Shown piece after piece: positions 52,020 through 60,443 of a DNA stretch of 64,000 nt (its first letter is position 1; the number at the start of each line of letters is the position of its first letter). Position numbers and translations under genes: made by a program. This DNA comes from Halolamina salifodinae. Lineage in GTDB: Archaea > Halobacteriota > Halobacteria > Halobacteriales > Haloferacaceae. The DNA is taken from contig NZ_JAGGLC010000001.1 in NCBI RefSeq assembly GCF_017874235.1, forward strand, positions 186,001-250,000, given 5' to 3'. The notes under the pieces are model-generated. The model saw only the letters and a list, made by a program, of their open reading frames with translations, was not told the origin of the DNA and searched no databases.

Positions 52020-53429
52020 CTACCGCTTTCCCTCCAACACCTTCGCGGCCGTGAGAACGGGGTCCCACGTCGTGTTGAACGGCGGCGCGTACGCGAGGTC
52101 GTAGTTCGATAGCTCCCGCAGCGTGATCCCCTCCGTCACCGCCCCCACGAGCGCGTGACTGCGGTGGACAGCCCCCTCGCCGTACTCGGAGAGCAGACTG
52201 CCCCCGAGCACGCGGCCGGATTCCTGATCCGCCGTGAGCGTCACCTCCACCGTCCCACCCTCGGGGTAGTAGCCCGCGCGTGATCTCGCCTCGATGGTTT
52301 CGGTGATCGGATCGAACCCGGCCTCGCGGGCCTCCTCGTGGTCGAGCATCCCCGTCCGTGCGGCCTCGACCTCGAACGCCTTGACCGCGCTCGTCCCCGC
52401 GACGCCCCCGCCCTCGGTCGGCGTGCCGGCGACGGTGGCGCCGACGGCGCGGCCGTGGCGGTTGGCAGTCAGCGCCAACGGGACGTACGCCGGTTCGCCG
52501 GTCACGACGTGCTCGGCTTCCGCGCAGTCGCCGGCCGCGTACACGTCCGGCACGTTCGTCTCCCGGTAGGCGTCTGTCGCGATGGCGCCGGTAGGCCCGA
52601 GTTCGATGCCCGCGCCCTCGGCCAGTTCGGTTCGCGGGCGGACGCCGGTACCGACCAGCACCATCTCGACGGGGACGCGTTGGTCGTCGGTGACGACTGC
52701 GTCGACGACGTCATCGCCGGCGAGTTCCTCGACCTCCGCATCGAGATACACCGCGACGTCCTGCTCGGCGAGGTGTTCGGCGACCGTCTCGCTGGTCGCC
52801 TCGCTGAACGCCTTCAGGATCCGGTCGCCGCGCTGGAGCAGGTGGACCTCGAAGTCGTTGGCCGCCAGCGCCTCGGCCATCTCGATGCCGATGTAGCCGC
52901 CACCGACGATGCCGACGGGGCCGTTGCAGCTGTCGAGGAACTGGCAGGCCGGGCCGCTGTCTGACTGCTGGAGGTCGCCCTCCGAGCGGGCCCGGGCGAC
53001 GTACTCCCGGAGCTCCTTCCCGTCTGACATGGAGCCCAGCGTGTAGACGCCCTCGCGGTCGAGGCCGTCGATGGGCGGCATCACCGGCGCTGCGCCGGTG
53101 GCGACGAGGAGGGAGTCGTACGCCTGCACCACGGTCCCTTCGTCGCTCTCGGCGGTCACCGTCTGTTCGTCCGGGTCGATGTCGACGACGTTGTGGCCCG
53201 TATGGAGGTCGATGTCGCGCTCCTCGCGGAACTGTTCGGGCGTGACCGAGACGAGATCCTGCAGCGACTGGATCTCCCCCTTGATGTAGTAAGGGAGCCC
53301 GCAGGCGCCGTAGGAGACCCACTCACCTCGCTCGAAGACGACCACGTCGAGATCCGGGTCGTCGCGTTTCGCCTTGCTCGCGGCGGACATCGCGGCAGCG
53401 TCGCCGCCGACGACCACGAAGGTGCTCAT
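52020..53429 (-). CDS. Pyridine nucleotide-disulfide oxidoreductase (CoA-disulfide reductase/NADH oxidase type)
   Basis: This 469-residue flavoprotein has an FAD-binding start FVVVGGDAAAMSAASKAKR and the single redox Cys43 in SYGACGLPYYIKG, typical of CoA-disulfide reductase/NADH oxidase rather than two-Cys disulfide reductases. The NAD(P) site is GIVGGGYIGIEMAEALA. The FAD C-terminal motif is VPDVYAAGDCAE, and the dimerisation domain ends NTTWDPVLTAAKVL. Likely a thiol-redox role in the cytoplasm. It is slightly longer than usual because of a loop around residues 150-162. Confidence 0.87.
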   Translation of the reverse strand: MSTFVVVGGDAAAMSAASKAKRDDPDLDVVVFERGEWVSYGACGLPYYIKGEIQSLQDLVSVTPEQFREERDIDLHTGHNVVDIDPDEQTVTAESDEGTVVQAYDSLLVATGAAPVMPPIDGLDREGVYTLGSMSDGKELREYVARARSEGDLQQSDSGPACQFLDSCNGPVGIVGGGYIGIEMAEALAANDFEVHLLQRGDRILKAFSEATSETVAEHLAEQDVAVYLDAEVEELAGDDVVDAVVTDDQRVPVEMVLVGTGVRPRTELAEGAGIELGPTGAIATDAYRETNVPDVYAAGDCAEAEHVVTGEPAYVPLALTANRHGRAVGATVAGTPTEGGGVAGTSAVKAFEVEAARTGMLDHEEAREAGFDPITETIEARSRAGYYPEGGTVEVTLTADQESGRVLGGSLLSEYGEGAVHRSHALVGAVTEGITLRELSNYDLAYAPPFNTTWDPVLTAAKVLEGKR

Positions 53430-53605
53430 GGGCTCACGTGGGCCGGGACGCGAATAAAGGATCGTGCGGAAATCGGGTCCCGCGACGAATCGGGGCGGCG
53501 CGCCGTCGCCGCGGGGTTGTGAACCACCGTGTCGTCACGCGGAACGCTCCGGTCGACACTCCGTAGAAGGAAGCTTCTTAAGGCGTTCGGCGGTACGAGA
53601 CGGGT

Positions 53606-54955
53606 ATGGGACTGTTCGACCGACTCCGGGGCGAGAGCGCGCCTCGAGTCGTCTTTCTCGGTATCGACGGCGTGCCGTTCAGTCTGCTCGACGAGCATCC
53701 GGACGAGTTCCCCAACTTCGCCGCCCTCGCCGAGGACGGGAGCGCCGGCCCGATCGACAGCATCGTGCCGCCGGAGTCCAGCGCCTGTTGGCCCTCCCTG
53801 ACGACGGGCGTCAACCCCGGCGAGACCGGGGTGTACGGCTTTCAGGACCGCGAGATCGGCACGTACGATACGTACGTCCCGATGGGCCGCGACGTGCAGG
53901 CCACGCGCCTCTGGGATCGCGTCGCCAACGACGGCCGCGACGCCACGGTGATGAACGTCCCCGTGACGTTCCCGCCCCAGCGTAACGTCCAGCGCATGGT
54001 GTCTGGCTTCCTCTCACCCAGCGTCGAGAAGGCCGCCTACCCCGACGAACTCCGCGAGTATCTGGAGTCCATCGACTACAAGATCGACGCCGACGTGAAG
54101 CAGGGCCACGAGGAGGACAAGTCGCCGTTCATGGCCGACGCCCACGCGACGCTCGACAAGCGATACGAGGCGTTCACCCACTACCTCGATCAGGACGACT
54201 GGGACCTCTTTTTCGGCGTGTTCATGACGACCGACCGAGTGAACCACTTCCTGTTCAAGGACTACGAGCGCGACGGCCCGAACAAGGAAGCGTTCATGGA
54301 CTTCTACCGACAGCTCGACGAGTACATCGGGAAGATCCGCGAGAACCTCGCGGACGACGTGACGCTGCTCGTCGCCTCCGACCACGGGTTCACCAGCCTC
54401 GACTACGAGGTCCACCTCAACGAGTGGCTCGAACAGGAGGGCTGGCTCTCCTACGAGGACGAGGGCCACGAGGAACTCGGCGACATCAGCGACGACACGC
54501 GTGCATACTCGCTGATCCCCGGTCGGTTCTACATCAACCTCGAGGACCGCGAACCCCGCGGTGCGGTGCCGCAGGACGAGTACGAGGACGTCCGCGCGGA
54601 ACTGAAGGAGGAACTCGAAGCGCTCGAAGGCCCTGACGGCCGGAAAGTCTGTGAGCGCGTCGTCGTCAAGGAGGAGGCGTTCCGCGGCGACCACGACGAC
54701 ATCGCGCCGGATCTGGTGGCCATCCCGAACCACGGCTTCGACCTGAAGGCGGGCTTCACCGGCGGCGCCGACGTGTTCGCCGACGGCCCACGCAACGGGA
54801 TGCACAGCTTCGACAACGCCTCGCTGTTCATCGACACCCCCGATGCCGATATCGAGGACAGCGACCTGCTCGACATCGCGCCGACGATTCTGGACCTGAT
54901 GGAGCTTGACTTCTCCCGCACGGAGTTCGACGGCGCGAGTCTGGTTCGGAACTGA
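53606..54955 (+). CDS. Type I phosphodiesterase/nucleotide pyrophosphatase family protein
   Basis: This 449-residue alkaline phosphatase superfamily enzyme has a metal Asp in VFLGIDGVPFSLLD, PNFAALAEDGSAGPI and the nucleophile region PPESSACWPSLTTGVNPGETG. DLFFGVFMTTDRVNHFLF, VASDHGFTSL with Asp-His ligands, and a late NGMHSFDNASLF complete the metal site. The nucleophile is presumably a Ser or Thr in that SSACWPSLTTG stretch. It hydrolyses phosphodiester or phosphomonoester bonds; the substrate is unknown. No signal peptide, so cytoplasmic. Confidence 0.87.
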   Translation: MGLFDRLRGESAPRVVFLGIDGVPFSLLDEHPDEFPNFAALAEDGSAGPIDSIVPPESSACWPSLTTGVNPGETGVYGFQDREIGTYDTYVPMGRDVQATRLWDRVANDGRDATVMNVPVTFPPQRNVQRMVSGFLSPSVEKAAYPDELREYLESIDYKIDADVKQGHEEDKSPFMADAHATLDKRYEAFTHYLDQDDWDLFFGVFMTTDRVNHFLFKDYERDGPNKEAFMDFYRQLDEYIGKIRENLADDVTLLVASDHGFTSLDYEVHLNEWLEQEGWLSYEDEGHEELGDISDDTRAYSLIPGRFYINLEDREPRGAVPQDEYEDVRAELKEELEALEGPDGRKVCERVVVKEEAFRGDHDDIAPDLVAIPNHGFDLKAGFTGGADVFADGPRNGMHSFDNASLFIDTPDADIEDSDLLDIAPTILDLMELDFSRTEFDGASLVRN

Positions 54956-55003
54956 GTTTTCTGGGTGGTTTTGGGCTGGGCTTTCGAGTTGTGGGAGTGT
55001 TTT

Positions 55004-55542
55004 GGCGTTGACGGCAGCAACAGCATCTCGTTCGTTGGCCACTTGCTGACCACAACCGCGCCGGCGGTGGCGCCTCCGTGCGCGTCATCAGAAATCGAAG
55101 ATTTCTGATTGGCAGACGAGAGCGAAGCTCTCGTCGACGACCCGAGCGCGAGGGTCCCGCGAGCGGGGCGGGACCGAAGGCTCCGCTGGCAGGGAGGAGC
55201 GAAGCCCCTCGGGCAACCGAAAGCCAGCGGCTTTCGGTGACAGCCGGCGGCGACGCCGCCGGCGACGAAGCGAGCTGGGACCACGAGGGAGTGATACGAG
55301 AGGCGCTCCGCGCCTCTCGGCATCGCCAGAAGGCAGCGCCTTCTGGCTAGCAGCCGAGAATCTCCGATTCTCGGCGACATGACGAGAGAGCTGTGCTCTC
55401 TCGAACCACTTGCTCCCTCGGAGGATGAAGGAGCGAAGCGACTGAATCGGCTGGGGAGGCTGTGGCCGCGGTGCGGGGTGGTGCGGCCACAAGTGTCCTT
55501 GGGAACTCCGCGGTGCTGTTCGCGGTAGCTGCTGTCAACGCC
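55004..55542. mobile_element. Hairpin-array element with imperfect terminal inverted repeats
   Basis: The 54956-55642 gap is non-coding. Ends 55004-55021 and 55542-55525 (minus) match at 16 of 18 positions (GGCGTTGAC-GCAGC-AC). Inside are eight perfect hairpins with 3-nt loops: 55087-55109 (loop GAA), 55115-55135 (GAA), 55216-55238 (AGC), 55243-55263 (GAC), 55297-55319 (TCC), 55325-55347 (AGC), 55353-55375 (TCC) and 55383-55403 (TGT). Weaker ones occur at 55153-55175, 55194-55210 and 55462-55490. Stems differ but the linkers NNGCA and GAC recur. The dispersed CCTCCCCAGCCGATTC motif is on the minus strand at 55459-55444. No transposase is present. I infer a non-autonomous element; mobility is not shown. 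Confidence 0.6.
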
Positions 55543-55642
55543 TCCCTCAATACCCAAAAGGCATCGGCAGCGAAATCTCCCGAACCGATCTCGACTACTA
55601 ACTGTCCGAAAGCGGCATAGCCCTGCCCCCACACCCACCCCC

Positions 55643-56743
55643 ATGGAGTACGAGGAGCCCAAATTCTTCCACGTGATGGGCTACGTCGGCGACGCCGATC
55701 ACGACGTGATCGACATGGTCAGCGGCAACCCCGACTGGGAGCCCCCACAGGCGCTCCGGGACGGCCTCAAGGAGTACGCCGAGTTCGAGTCCGACCGCTT
55801 CCAGTACCCGCCCAGCGACGGGACGGCCGAACTGAAAGCCGAAATCGCCGAGCGCCGGGGCGTCGACCCCGCGCAGGTCGTCGTCACCAACGGCACCGGC
55901 GAGGCGAACTACCTCGGGATGGCTGCCGCGCTGGAGCGCGATATCGGTGACGAAGTGCTGCTCACGGATCCGGTCTACCCCTACTACCCGGGGAAGACGA
56001 AGATCCTCGGCGGCGAGGCGACGTTCGTTCCCGCCAACCGCGACGGCAGCATCGACGTCGACGCCTACCGCGAGGCGATCAGCGACGAAACCGGGCTGGT
56101 GGTGCTAAACACGCCGAACAACCCCACCGGCGCGGTGTACGAGCACGCAAAAGTCGCGGAGATCGTCCGCCTCTGTGAGGACCACGACGCGGTCGTCGTC
56201 GTCGACGAGGTGTACGACCACTTCGACCTCTCCGGGGAGTTCGAGTCCGCGCTCACCATCGACTCCGAGCACCGCATCGTCACCTCCGGCTTCTCGAAAT
56301 CGCTCGCCATCACGGGGTTCCGCGTGGGCTACGCCATCTTCCCCGAGTGGCTCGCCGAGAACGCGAAGGCCCGGCACATGCTGGTCAACGTCGCCACCAC
56401 CCGGCCGGGCCAGCACGCCGTCCTCCGGGGGCTGGAGGGCGCCGACGCCGCCTACTACGAGGCTGCCCGGGAGCTGATCCGCGAGCGCGTGGACACGTTC
56501 ACCGACGCCCTCGACGCCGCGGGCGCGGAGTACACCCGCCCGGATGGCGCGTTCTACGTGATGGCGCGCTTCGACGGCTACCCGGGGACGATGGCGAACG
56601 TCGAGCGCCTCATCGACGAGGCGGGCGTCGCCGGGATGCCCGGCGAGGGCTTCGGCGACGCCTACGACGACTGGCTCCGGTTCGCGCTGGTGACACCACG
56701 CGTCAAGGAGGCTGCCGAGCGGCTAACCGAGTTCTTCGCGTAG
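55643..56743 (+). CDS. PLP-dependent class I/II aminotransferase
   Basis: This 366-residue enzyme has MVSGNPDWEPPQALRDGLKE, FQYPPSDGTAELKAEIAER, VVTNGTGEANYLGMAAALER and LVVLNTPNNPTGAVYEHAKV. VVVVDEVYDHFDL carries the PLP Asp, and the Schiff-base Lys lies in TSGFSKSLAITGFRVGY. The Arg in RFALVTPR binds the substrate carboxylate. It transfers amino groups between an amino acid and a 2-oxo acid; the specific substrate is not clear. It lies downstream of the hairpin element in a monocistronic arrangement. Confidence 0.93.
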   Translation: MEYEEPKFFHVMGYVGDADHDVIDMVSGNPDWEPPQALRDGLKEYAEFESDRFQYPPSDGTAELKAEIAERRGVDPAQVVVTNGTGEANYLGMAAALERDIGDEVLLTDPVYPYYPGKTKILGGEATFVPANRDGSIDVDAYREAISDETGLVVLNTPNNPTGAVYEHAKVAEIVRLCEDHDAVVVVDEVYDHFDLSGEFESALTIDSEHRIVTSGFSKSLAITGFRVGYAIFPEWLAENAKARHMLVNVATTRPGQHAVLRGLEGADAAYYEAARELIRERVDTFTDALDAAGAEYTRPDGAFYVMARFDGYPGTMANVERLIDEAGVAGMPGEGFGDAYDDWLRFALVTPRVKEAAERLTEFFA

Positions 56744-56780
56744 CCCAATAAATCAGTTATCGCGATATCGAATTCGGTAT

Positions 56781-57383
56781 TCAGTCGACAAGGCGGCCGG
56801 CGATCGGAACTCCCGCCGTGAGCGGCATCGCCACAGTCTCGGCGTTCACAGCGTCGGCCCAGGACTGGTAGGCCCCGCGGTCGGGGAACGCCTTCACGTA
56901 CGGACAGATCGCCCCATACGCCTCGCGGGCGGTGGGTTTGTCGCCTGCCGTCGCCGCACCCGTTTCGATACCGAACGAAACGACTGCCGTCGACGGCGTC
57001 GGGTCGATGTCGTGACCCGTCGAACGAGCCCCGACGACATCGCCGCTGGGGCTCTCCGTCCCAATATCGACCACACCGTCCCTGAGTCGGGCGAGCGCAA
57101 CGGCGTCGTAGAAACACTGGAAGTGGTAGGTCTCACCGTCGAGCACGGCCCAGTGTGGGGTTTGCTCGTCGGCGTGACAGAGCATCTCGGCGTCGATCAC
57201 CCCGCCGTTAGCCGCACGCAGGGCCGCAACCCATTCTTCGAGCGTCGCTAGGTCGCGATCGAGAAACCGACTCATTTCGGTACGGAACGCCGCAGGGAGT
57301 TCGGCTTCGAGCACGCGCTGCCCACCTAGCCATCGTTCGTCCTGCTCACTGTTCCCCTCTTGATCGGAGCGTTCGGAACTCAT
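56781..57383 (-). CDS. merB: Organomercurial lyase (MerB)-like protein
   Basis: This 200-residue protein has the MerB catalytic triad in correct spacing: Cys90 and Asp93 (YHFQCFYDAVAL) and Cys150 (YGAICPYVKAFPDRGAYQSW). In E. coli MerB these are Cys96, Asp99 and Cys159. MerB cleaves the C-Hg bond of organomercurials by protonolysis. An N-terminal acidic stretch of about 20 residues is extra. No merA, merT or merP gene is adjacent. It is divergent from an HxlR-type regulator, so regulation may be by that protein rather than MerR/ArsR. MerB-fold proteins with other functions exist, so substrate is not certain. Confidence 0.82.
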   Translation of the reverse strand: MSSERSDQEGNSEQDERWLGGQRVLEAELPAAFRTEMSRFLDRDLATLEEWVAALRAANGGVIDAEMLCHADEQTPHWAVLDGETYHFQCFYDAVALARLRDGVVDIGTESPSGDVVGARSTGHDIDPTPSTAVVSFGIETGAATAGDKPTAREAYGAICPYVKAFPDRGAYQSWADAVNAETVAMPLTAGVPIAGRLVD

Positions 57384-57390
57384 GCACCTA

Positions 57391-57409
57391 TACTTTCGTT
57401 AGCGAAGTA
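57391..57409. promoter_or_regulatory. Imperfect inverted repeat between the divergent merB-like and hxlR-like genes
   Basis: TACTTTCGTTAGCGAAGTA has near-symmetric halves (ACT-TTCG / CGAA-GT). It sits just upstream of the merB-like ATG (57383) and 50 nt before the hxlR-like ATG (57460), next to AT-rich TATA-like sequences. This is where an operator for the local HxlR-type regulator would be expected. Confidence 0.4.
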
Positions 57410-57459
57410 CTTATGCTGTCAACTCCCAATCATTGAACCGACTTCGGGTGATCGAAGCC

Positions 57460-57774
57460 ATGTCCCAACAGCCACGACCCGACGCGCCGGAGTGTTACTG
57501 CCGACTCGAGGGGGTCATCGACCTGCTCAGCCGGAAGTACGCGATGCAGATCGTCTGTGTCGTCGACCATCTCGGCACTGCCAGATACGGTGAACTGGAG
57601 TCGGCGTTCGGTGGCGACGTGAGCAGTTCGACGCTCTCCGCCCGCCTCGACGACCTCGTCTCGGCGGACCTACTCGAACGGGAGCAGTACGACGAGATCC
57701 CACCCCGGGTCGAGTACACGCTAACCGGAGACGGAGAATCCCTCGCCGAACGCCTCGAACCGCTCCTCCGGTAG
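57460..57774 (+). CDS. HxlR-family winged-helix regulator
   Basis: This 104-residue protein starts MSQQPRPDAPECYCRLEGVI with the family's N-terminal Cys region. The winged helix (LLSRKYAMQIVCVVDHLGTARYGELE, SSSTLSARLDDLVSADLLER, YTLTGDGESLAERLEPLL) follows. HxlR proteins act as dimers, often sensing thiol-reactive compounds via the N-terminal Cys; ECYC here could do so, possibly responding to mercury given the divergent MerB-like gene. This link is inference. Confidence 0.87.
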   Translation: MSQQPRPDAPECYCRLEGVIDLLSRKYAMQIVCVVDHLGTARYGELESAFGGDVSSSTLSARLDDLVSADLLEREQYDEIPPRVEYTLTGDGESLAERLEPLLR

Positions 57775-57886
57775 GCGGAGGGCCGAGAGGACTGACGAGA
57801 CGCGTCCGATTCCACCGACTGCAGAGTGCCCCGACCCTGGTCGGGAGCGCGTAACGCTCAAGCGCCCCGCCCGAGAACGCCCCGCC

Positions 57887-58252
57887 GTGTCGACCCGCGA
57901 GGCGAAGAAGGAACTCGGCCTCGAACTGCTCGCGCATCTGGAAGAGGAGGAGCTATCGCTGGCCGAGACCATCGACCGACTGGAGGCGGTCACCACCAGC
58001 CCCTCGCTCACCCGCGAAATCCTCGACGACGCCGAGAAGCGCGGGCTGATCGAGCGCGAGGACGGCCGCCTGCGCACCCGCACGGGCGGGACGTTCGTGC
58101 GCATGGGCAGCGACGTGGTCCAGCGGGAGGGCGACTACGACTGCCGACGCTGTGGCGCGAACATCTCGACGGGGCACTTCGTGCAGTTCGAGAGCGGCGA
58201 GTTGGGGCCCTTTGGCCCCTCCTGCGTGCGGAAAATTCTGGGTCGGGAGTAG
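57887..58252 (+). CDS. DUF5830-like protein with zinc ribbon
   Basis: This 121-residue protein starts at GTG (MSTREAKKELGLELLAHLEE). A winged-helix-like N-terminal part (TTSPSLTREILDDAEKRGLIEREDGRL) is followed by a C-terminal zinc ribbon (DCRRCGANISTGHFVQFESG, PFGPSCVRKILG). This is the layout of a haloarchaeal family I know as DUF5830. A DNA- or RNA-binding role is plausible but not established. Confidence 0.82.
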   Translation: MSTREAKKELGLELLAHLEEEELSLAETIDRLEAVTTSPSLTREILDDAEKRGLIEREDGRLRTRTGGTFVRMGSDVVQREGDYDCRRCGANISTGHFVQFESGELGPFGPSCVRKILGRE

Positions 58253-58305
58253 CTACCGCTGGGCGTCGATGGATCGGGGAAAAGCAGCAAAACGCCGTAC
58301 CGGAG

Positions 58306-58965
58306 TTACCAGGCCGACCAGGCGCTGGACTTCTCGTCGCGGCCGAAGACGCGCTTGACGTCCTTCGCGAACGCGAGGTCGCCCTCGTGGTCGAGTTTCT
58401 TGTGCCGGTAGTCGTCGGCGACGGCGTCCCGGAGCTGGAGGCTGTCGACCTCGAACTCGTCATCGCCGAGCTCGTAGGTCTTGCCGACGATGAACTCGAA
58501 GTCCCCCGGCAGGAACGCCTTCGTGCTGCGGGACTGCTCGTTGCGGCCGTCACCCTCCTTGGGGTGGATGGTGATGTTGACGCCGACGTTGTCGACGACG
58601 CGGGTCCAGACCGTCTGGACCTCCTCCATCTCGGCCTGCTCGGTCCGGCGCTCCGGCCCGATTTCGATACTGGTGACTTCCACCTGCTGGATCGCCTCGG
58701 TCGTCTCGACGACGAACTCGTCGCCGGCCTCGATGGACTCGTCGGCGACGGCGTTCAGCGTCGTCTTGTAGGCGTCGCCGTCCTGGGAGACCACCACGTC
58801 GACGGTGACCTCGTCGGGCGTCTCGATCTTCTCTTTGTGGACGTGGCCACAGTCCGTACATCGAACCGTCGTCTGCCCGCCCGGGCTCAGAACCTCGTGG
58901 ACCATTTCCTCGTGGGGCGAACACGAGGGGCAAGGAAGCGGCAGGCGTTCTGCGGACTCGCTCAT
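58306..58965 (-). CDS. HVO_0476-like zinc finger protein
   Basis: This 219-residue protein has an N-terminal zinc ribbon (PCPSCSPHEEMVHEVL and TTVRCTDCGHVHKEKI). A beta-rich acidic domain follows (VVVSQDGDAYKTTLNAVADE, EVTSIEIGPERRTEQAEMEE) and a basic C-terminus (VKRVFGRDEKSSAWSAW). It matches the haloarchaeal HVO_0476 family in order and length; function unknown, possibly ribosome- or transcription-linked. Confidence 0.85.
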   Translation of the reverse strand: MSESAERLPLPCPSCSPHEEMVHEVLSPGGQTTVRCTDCGHVHKEKIETPDEVTVDVVVSQDGDAYKTTLNAVADESIEAGDEFVVETTEAIQQVEVTSIEIGPERRTEQAEMEEVQTVWTRVVDNVGVNITIHPKEGDGRNEQSRSTKAFLPGDFEFIVGKTYELGDDEFEVDSLQLRDAVADDYRHKKLDHEGDLAFAKDVKRVFGRDEKSSAWSAW

Positions 58966-59083
58966 ACCTCCGATTGCCGTTCGGGCGGTTTAAACCCGCG
59001 TTTTCGCGGGGCGCCGTGACACGGGGGAGCGCGGCAGGGCAACGGGAGAATCGGCGGGAACGAGGCGCGGCGGGAAGCCAGAA

Positions 59084-59791
59084 TCAGGGGAGTGCGCGCA
59101 GGTCCGCCAGCATCTCGTCGAGATCCTTCGTCGACACCGCAAGCGAGAACCCGTCGCGCTTCGCCAGCGCGGGCGCGTGATCCCACACGTCCTCGGGTTC
59201 GATGCCGTGGAGCACCACCGCGTTGGGCGTCGGCGTCAGCACGCGCAGCGCCACCAGCGGCGACTCGCCACGGGTGACATCGGTGAAAACGAGCGCGCGG
59301 TCGGTGCTCTCGCCGTAGAGGCGGTAGAACTCCTCGCTGGAGAGGCGCGTGATGGCCTCGATGCTGTTGATCACGGTGTGGCCGTTGACGTGTTCGGCGC
59401 CGCCATCGGCCAGTTCAGTCGCGCCAGTCGCTTCGTAGAACTCGGCCATCGACACCGCGTGGGAGTACTCCCGCAGGTCGTGGACGATGTCGCTCTCGAA
59501 CCCCGCCGTCACGACGCGGGCGTACTGGCGGATATGGGCGCCGCCGCGGTCGGCGTCGATGGCCAGTAGCCCCTCCACCAGCCGTCGGACCACGCCGATG
59601 CCGGGGCTTTCCCGGCGGCCGCTCTCGTAGTCCGAGACCACCGACGAGGAGACGTCTATCTCCGCGGCCAGCGCCGTCTGGGACACCTCGAAGTCGGTGC
59701 GCCACTTCCGCAGGGTGGCGCCGGGGTCGTCCGAGAGGACGACTTCGCCGGCGATCCGGCGGGCGAGTCGGCGCTCTGCGTTCTCGGTCAC
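59084..59791 (-). CDS. XRE-type HTH regulator (COG1709-like)
   Basis: This 235-residue protein starts at GTG (VTENAERRLARRIAGEVVLS). An XRE-type helix-turn-helix spans about residues 27-80 (LRKWRTDFEVSQTALAAEID, VSSSVVSDYESGRRESPGIG). The C-terminal ~140-residue domain (SMAEFYEATGATELADGGAE, VINSIEAITRLSSEEFYRLY, ALVFTDVTRGESPLVALRVL) is typical of archaeal COG1709 predicted regulators and may bind a ligand. The 64 codons upstream of the GTG are in a different, Arg/Pro-rich composition and are excluded. Confidence 0.83.
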   Translation of the reverse strand: MTENAERRLARRIAGEVVLSDDPGATLRKWRTDFEVSQTALAAEIDVSSSVVSDYESGRRESPGIGVVRRLVEGLLAIDADRGGAHIRQYARVVTAGFESDIVHDLREYSHAVSMAEFYEATGATELADGGAEHVNGHTVINSIEAITRLSSEEFYRLYGESTDRALVFTDVTRGESPLVALRVLTPTPNAVVLHGIEPEDVWDHAPALAKRDGFSLAVSTKDLDEMLADLRALP

Positions 59792-59831
59792 GCCTCCGGA
59801 TGGACGGGGCGCCGAGATAGGCGTGTCGGTG

Positions 59832-60278
59832 CTACTCCCCGAGCGTGACGCTCTCGTCGGCCGCCGACCGCAGGGCGTCCGACCGGCCGTAGCTTCCGGG
59901 CGCGATGGCGAGCGTGCGCACGCCCTCCCGGCCCGCGAGTTCGAAGGCGGGCTTGAAGTCGGTGTCCCGGGAGGCCACCGCAATCGTCTCGACGCGGTTC
60001 CGGAGCACGAACTCCGCGGCGTCGACGGCGAGTTTCACGTCGACGTCGCCGCTGGTGGTGATCACTTCGAAGCCGTGGGCCTCCGCCGCCCGGATCAGGC
60101 CGCCGGTCGCCTGCTCGTTCAGATAGAGGCGGGCGGCGACGACGCGGCCGGCGGCGGCCGCGGCCGCACGCACGTCGTCCAGATCCACGTCGAACTCCTC
60201 GCGTAACACGTTCGGTCCGTCGACGAACAGCGCGACACCCTCGCGCCGCCCGCCGATCAGCCGTCGAACCAGGTCCAT
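59832..60278 (-). CDS. NYN domain protein (TIGR00288-like)
   Basis: This 148-residue protein has a PIN-like NYN fold: VALFVDGPNVLREEFDVDLD, ARLYLNEQATGGLIRAAEAHGFEV, TTSGDVDVKLAVDAAEF and VASRDTDFKPAFELA, with the conserved acidic residues of a metal-dependent RNase site. It probably acts on RNA. A TATA-like run on the minus strand near 60344-60352 lies upstream. It is divergent from the secreted protease. Confidence 0.85.
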   Translation of the reverse strand: MDLVRRLIGGRREGVALFVDGPNVLREEFDVDLDDVRAAAAAAGRVVAARLYLNEQATGGLIRAAEAHGFEVITTSGDVDVKLAVDAAEFVLRNRVETIAVASRDTDFKPAFELAGREGVRTLAIAPGSYGRSDALRSAADESVTLGE

Positions 60279-60409
60279 AGCCGTCTCTGCGGCCGCCCCC
60301 CCATATCGCTTCCGGGAGCGCCCGATAGCTGTTCGCCGAGCGATATATAAACCCCGAACAGCCATTGATCAATATTTCGTTCAAAAATATGTACTACCTA
60401 CCGATAGAA

Positions 60410-60416
60410 ATTTATA
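60410..60416 (+). promoter_or_regulatory. TATA box of the subtilase gene
   Basis: ATTTATA lies 28-34 nt upstream of the ATG at 60444 in an AT-rich stretch (60355-60416) that stands out from the GC-rich background. A short or absent leader is implied. Confidence 0.65.
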
Positions 60417-60443
60417 TCGGTGCCGACGTTGTGAGTTCGCACC

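Noticed and set aside
53082-53106. GC-rich inverted repeat inside the flavoprotein gene
   Set aside because: A short palindrome over Gly/Ala/Pro codons at this GC content is expected by chance, and it lacks the NNGCA/GAC linkers seen in the hairpin family.
55088-55492. Minus-strand frame of 134 codons over the hairpin element
   Set aside because: Peptide is Arg/Ser/Pro-rich, follows hairpin sequences (SQKALPSGDAERR-like) and has no plausible start context; similar frames recur wherever such hairpin DNA is found.
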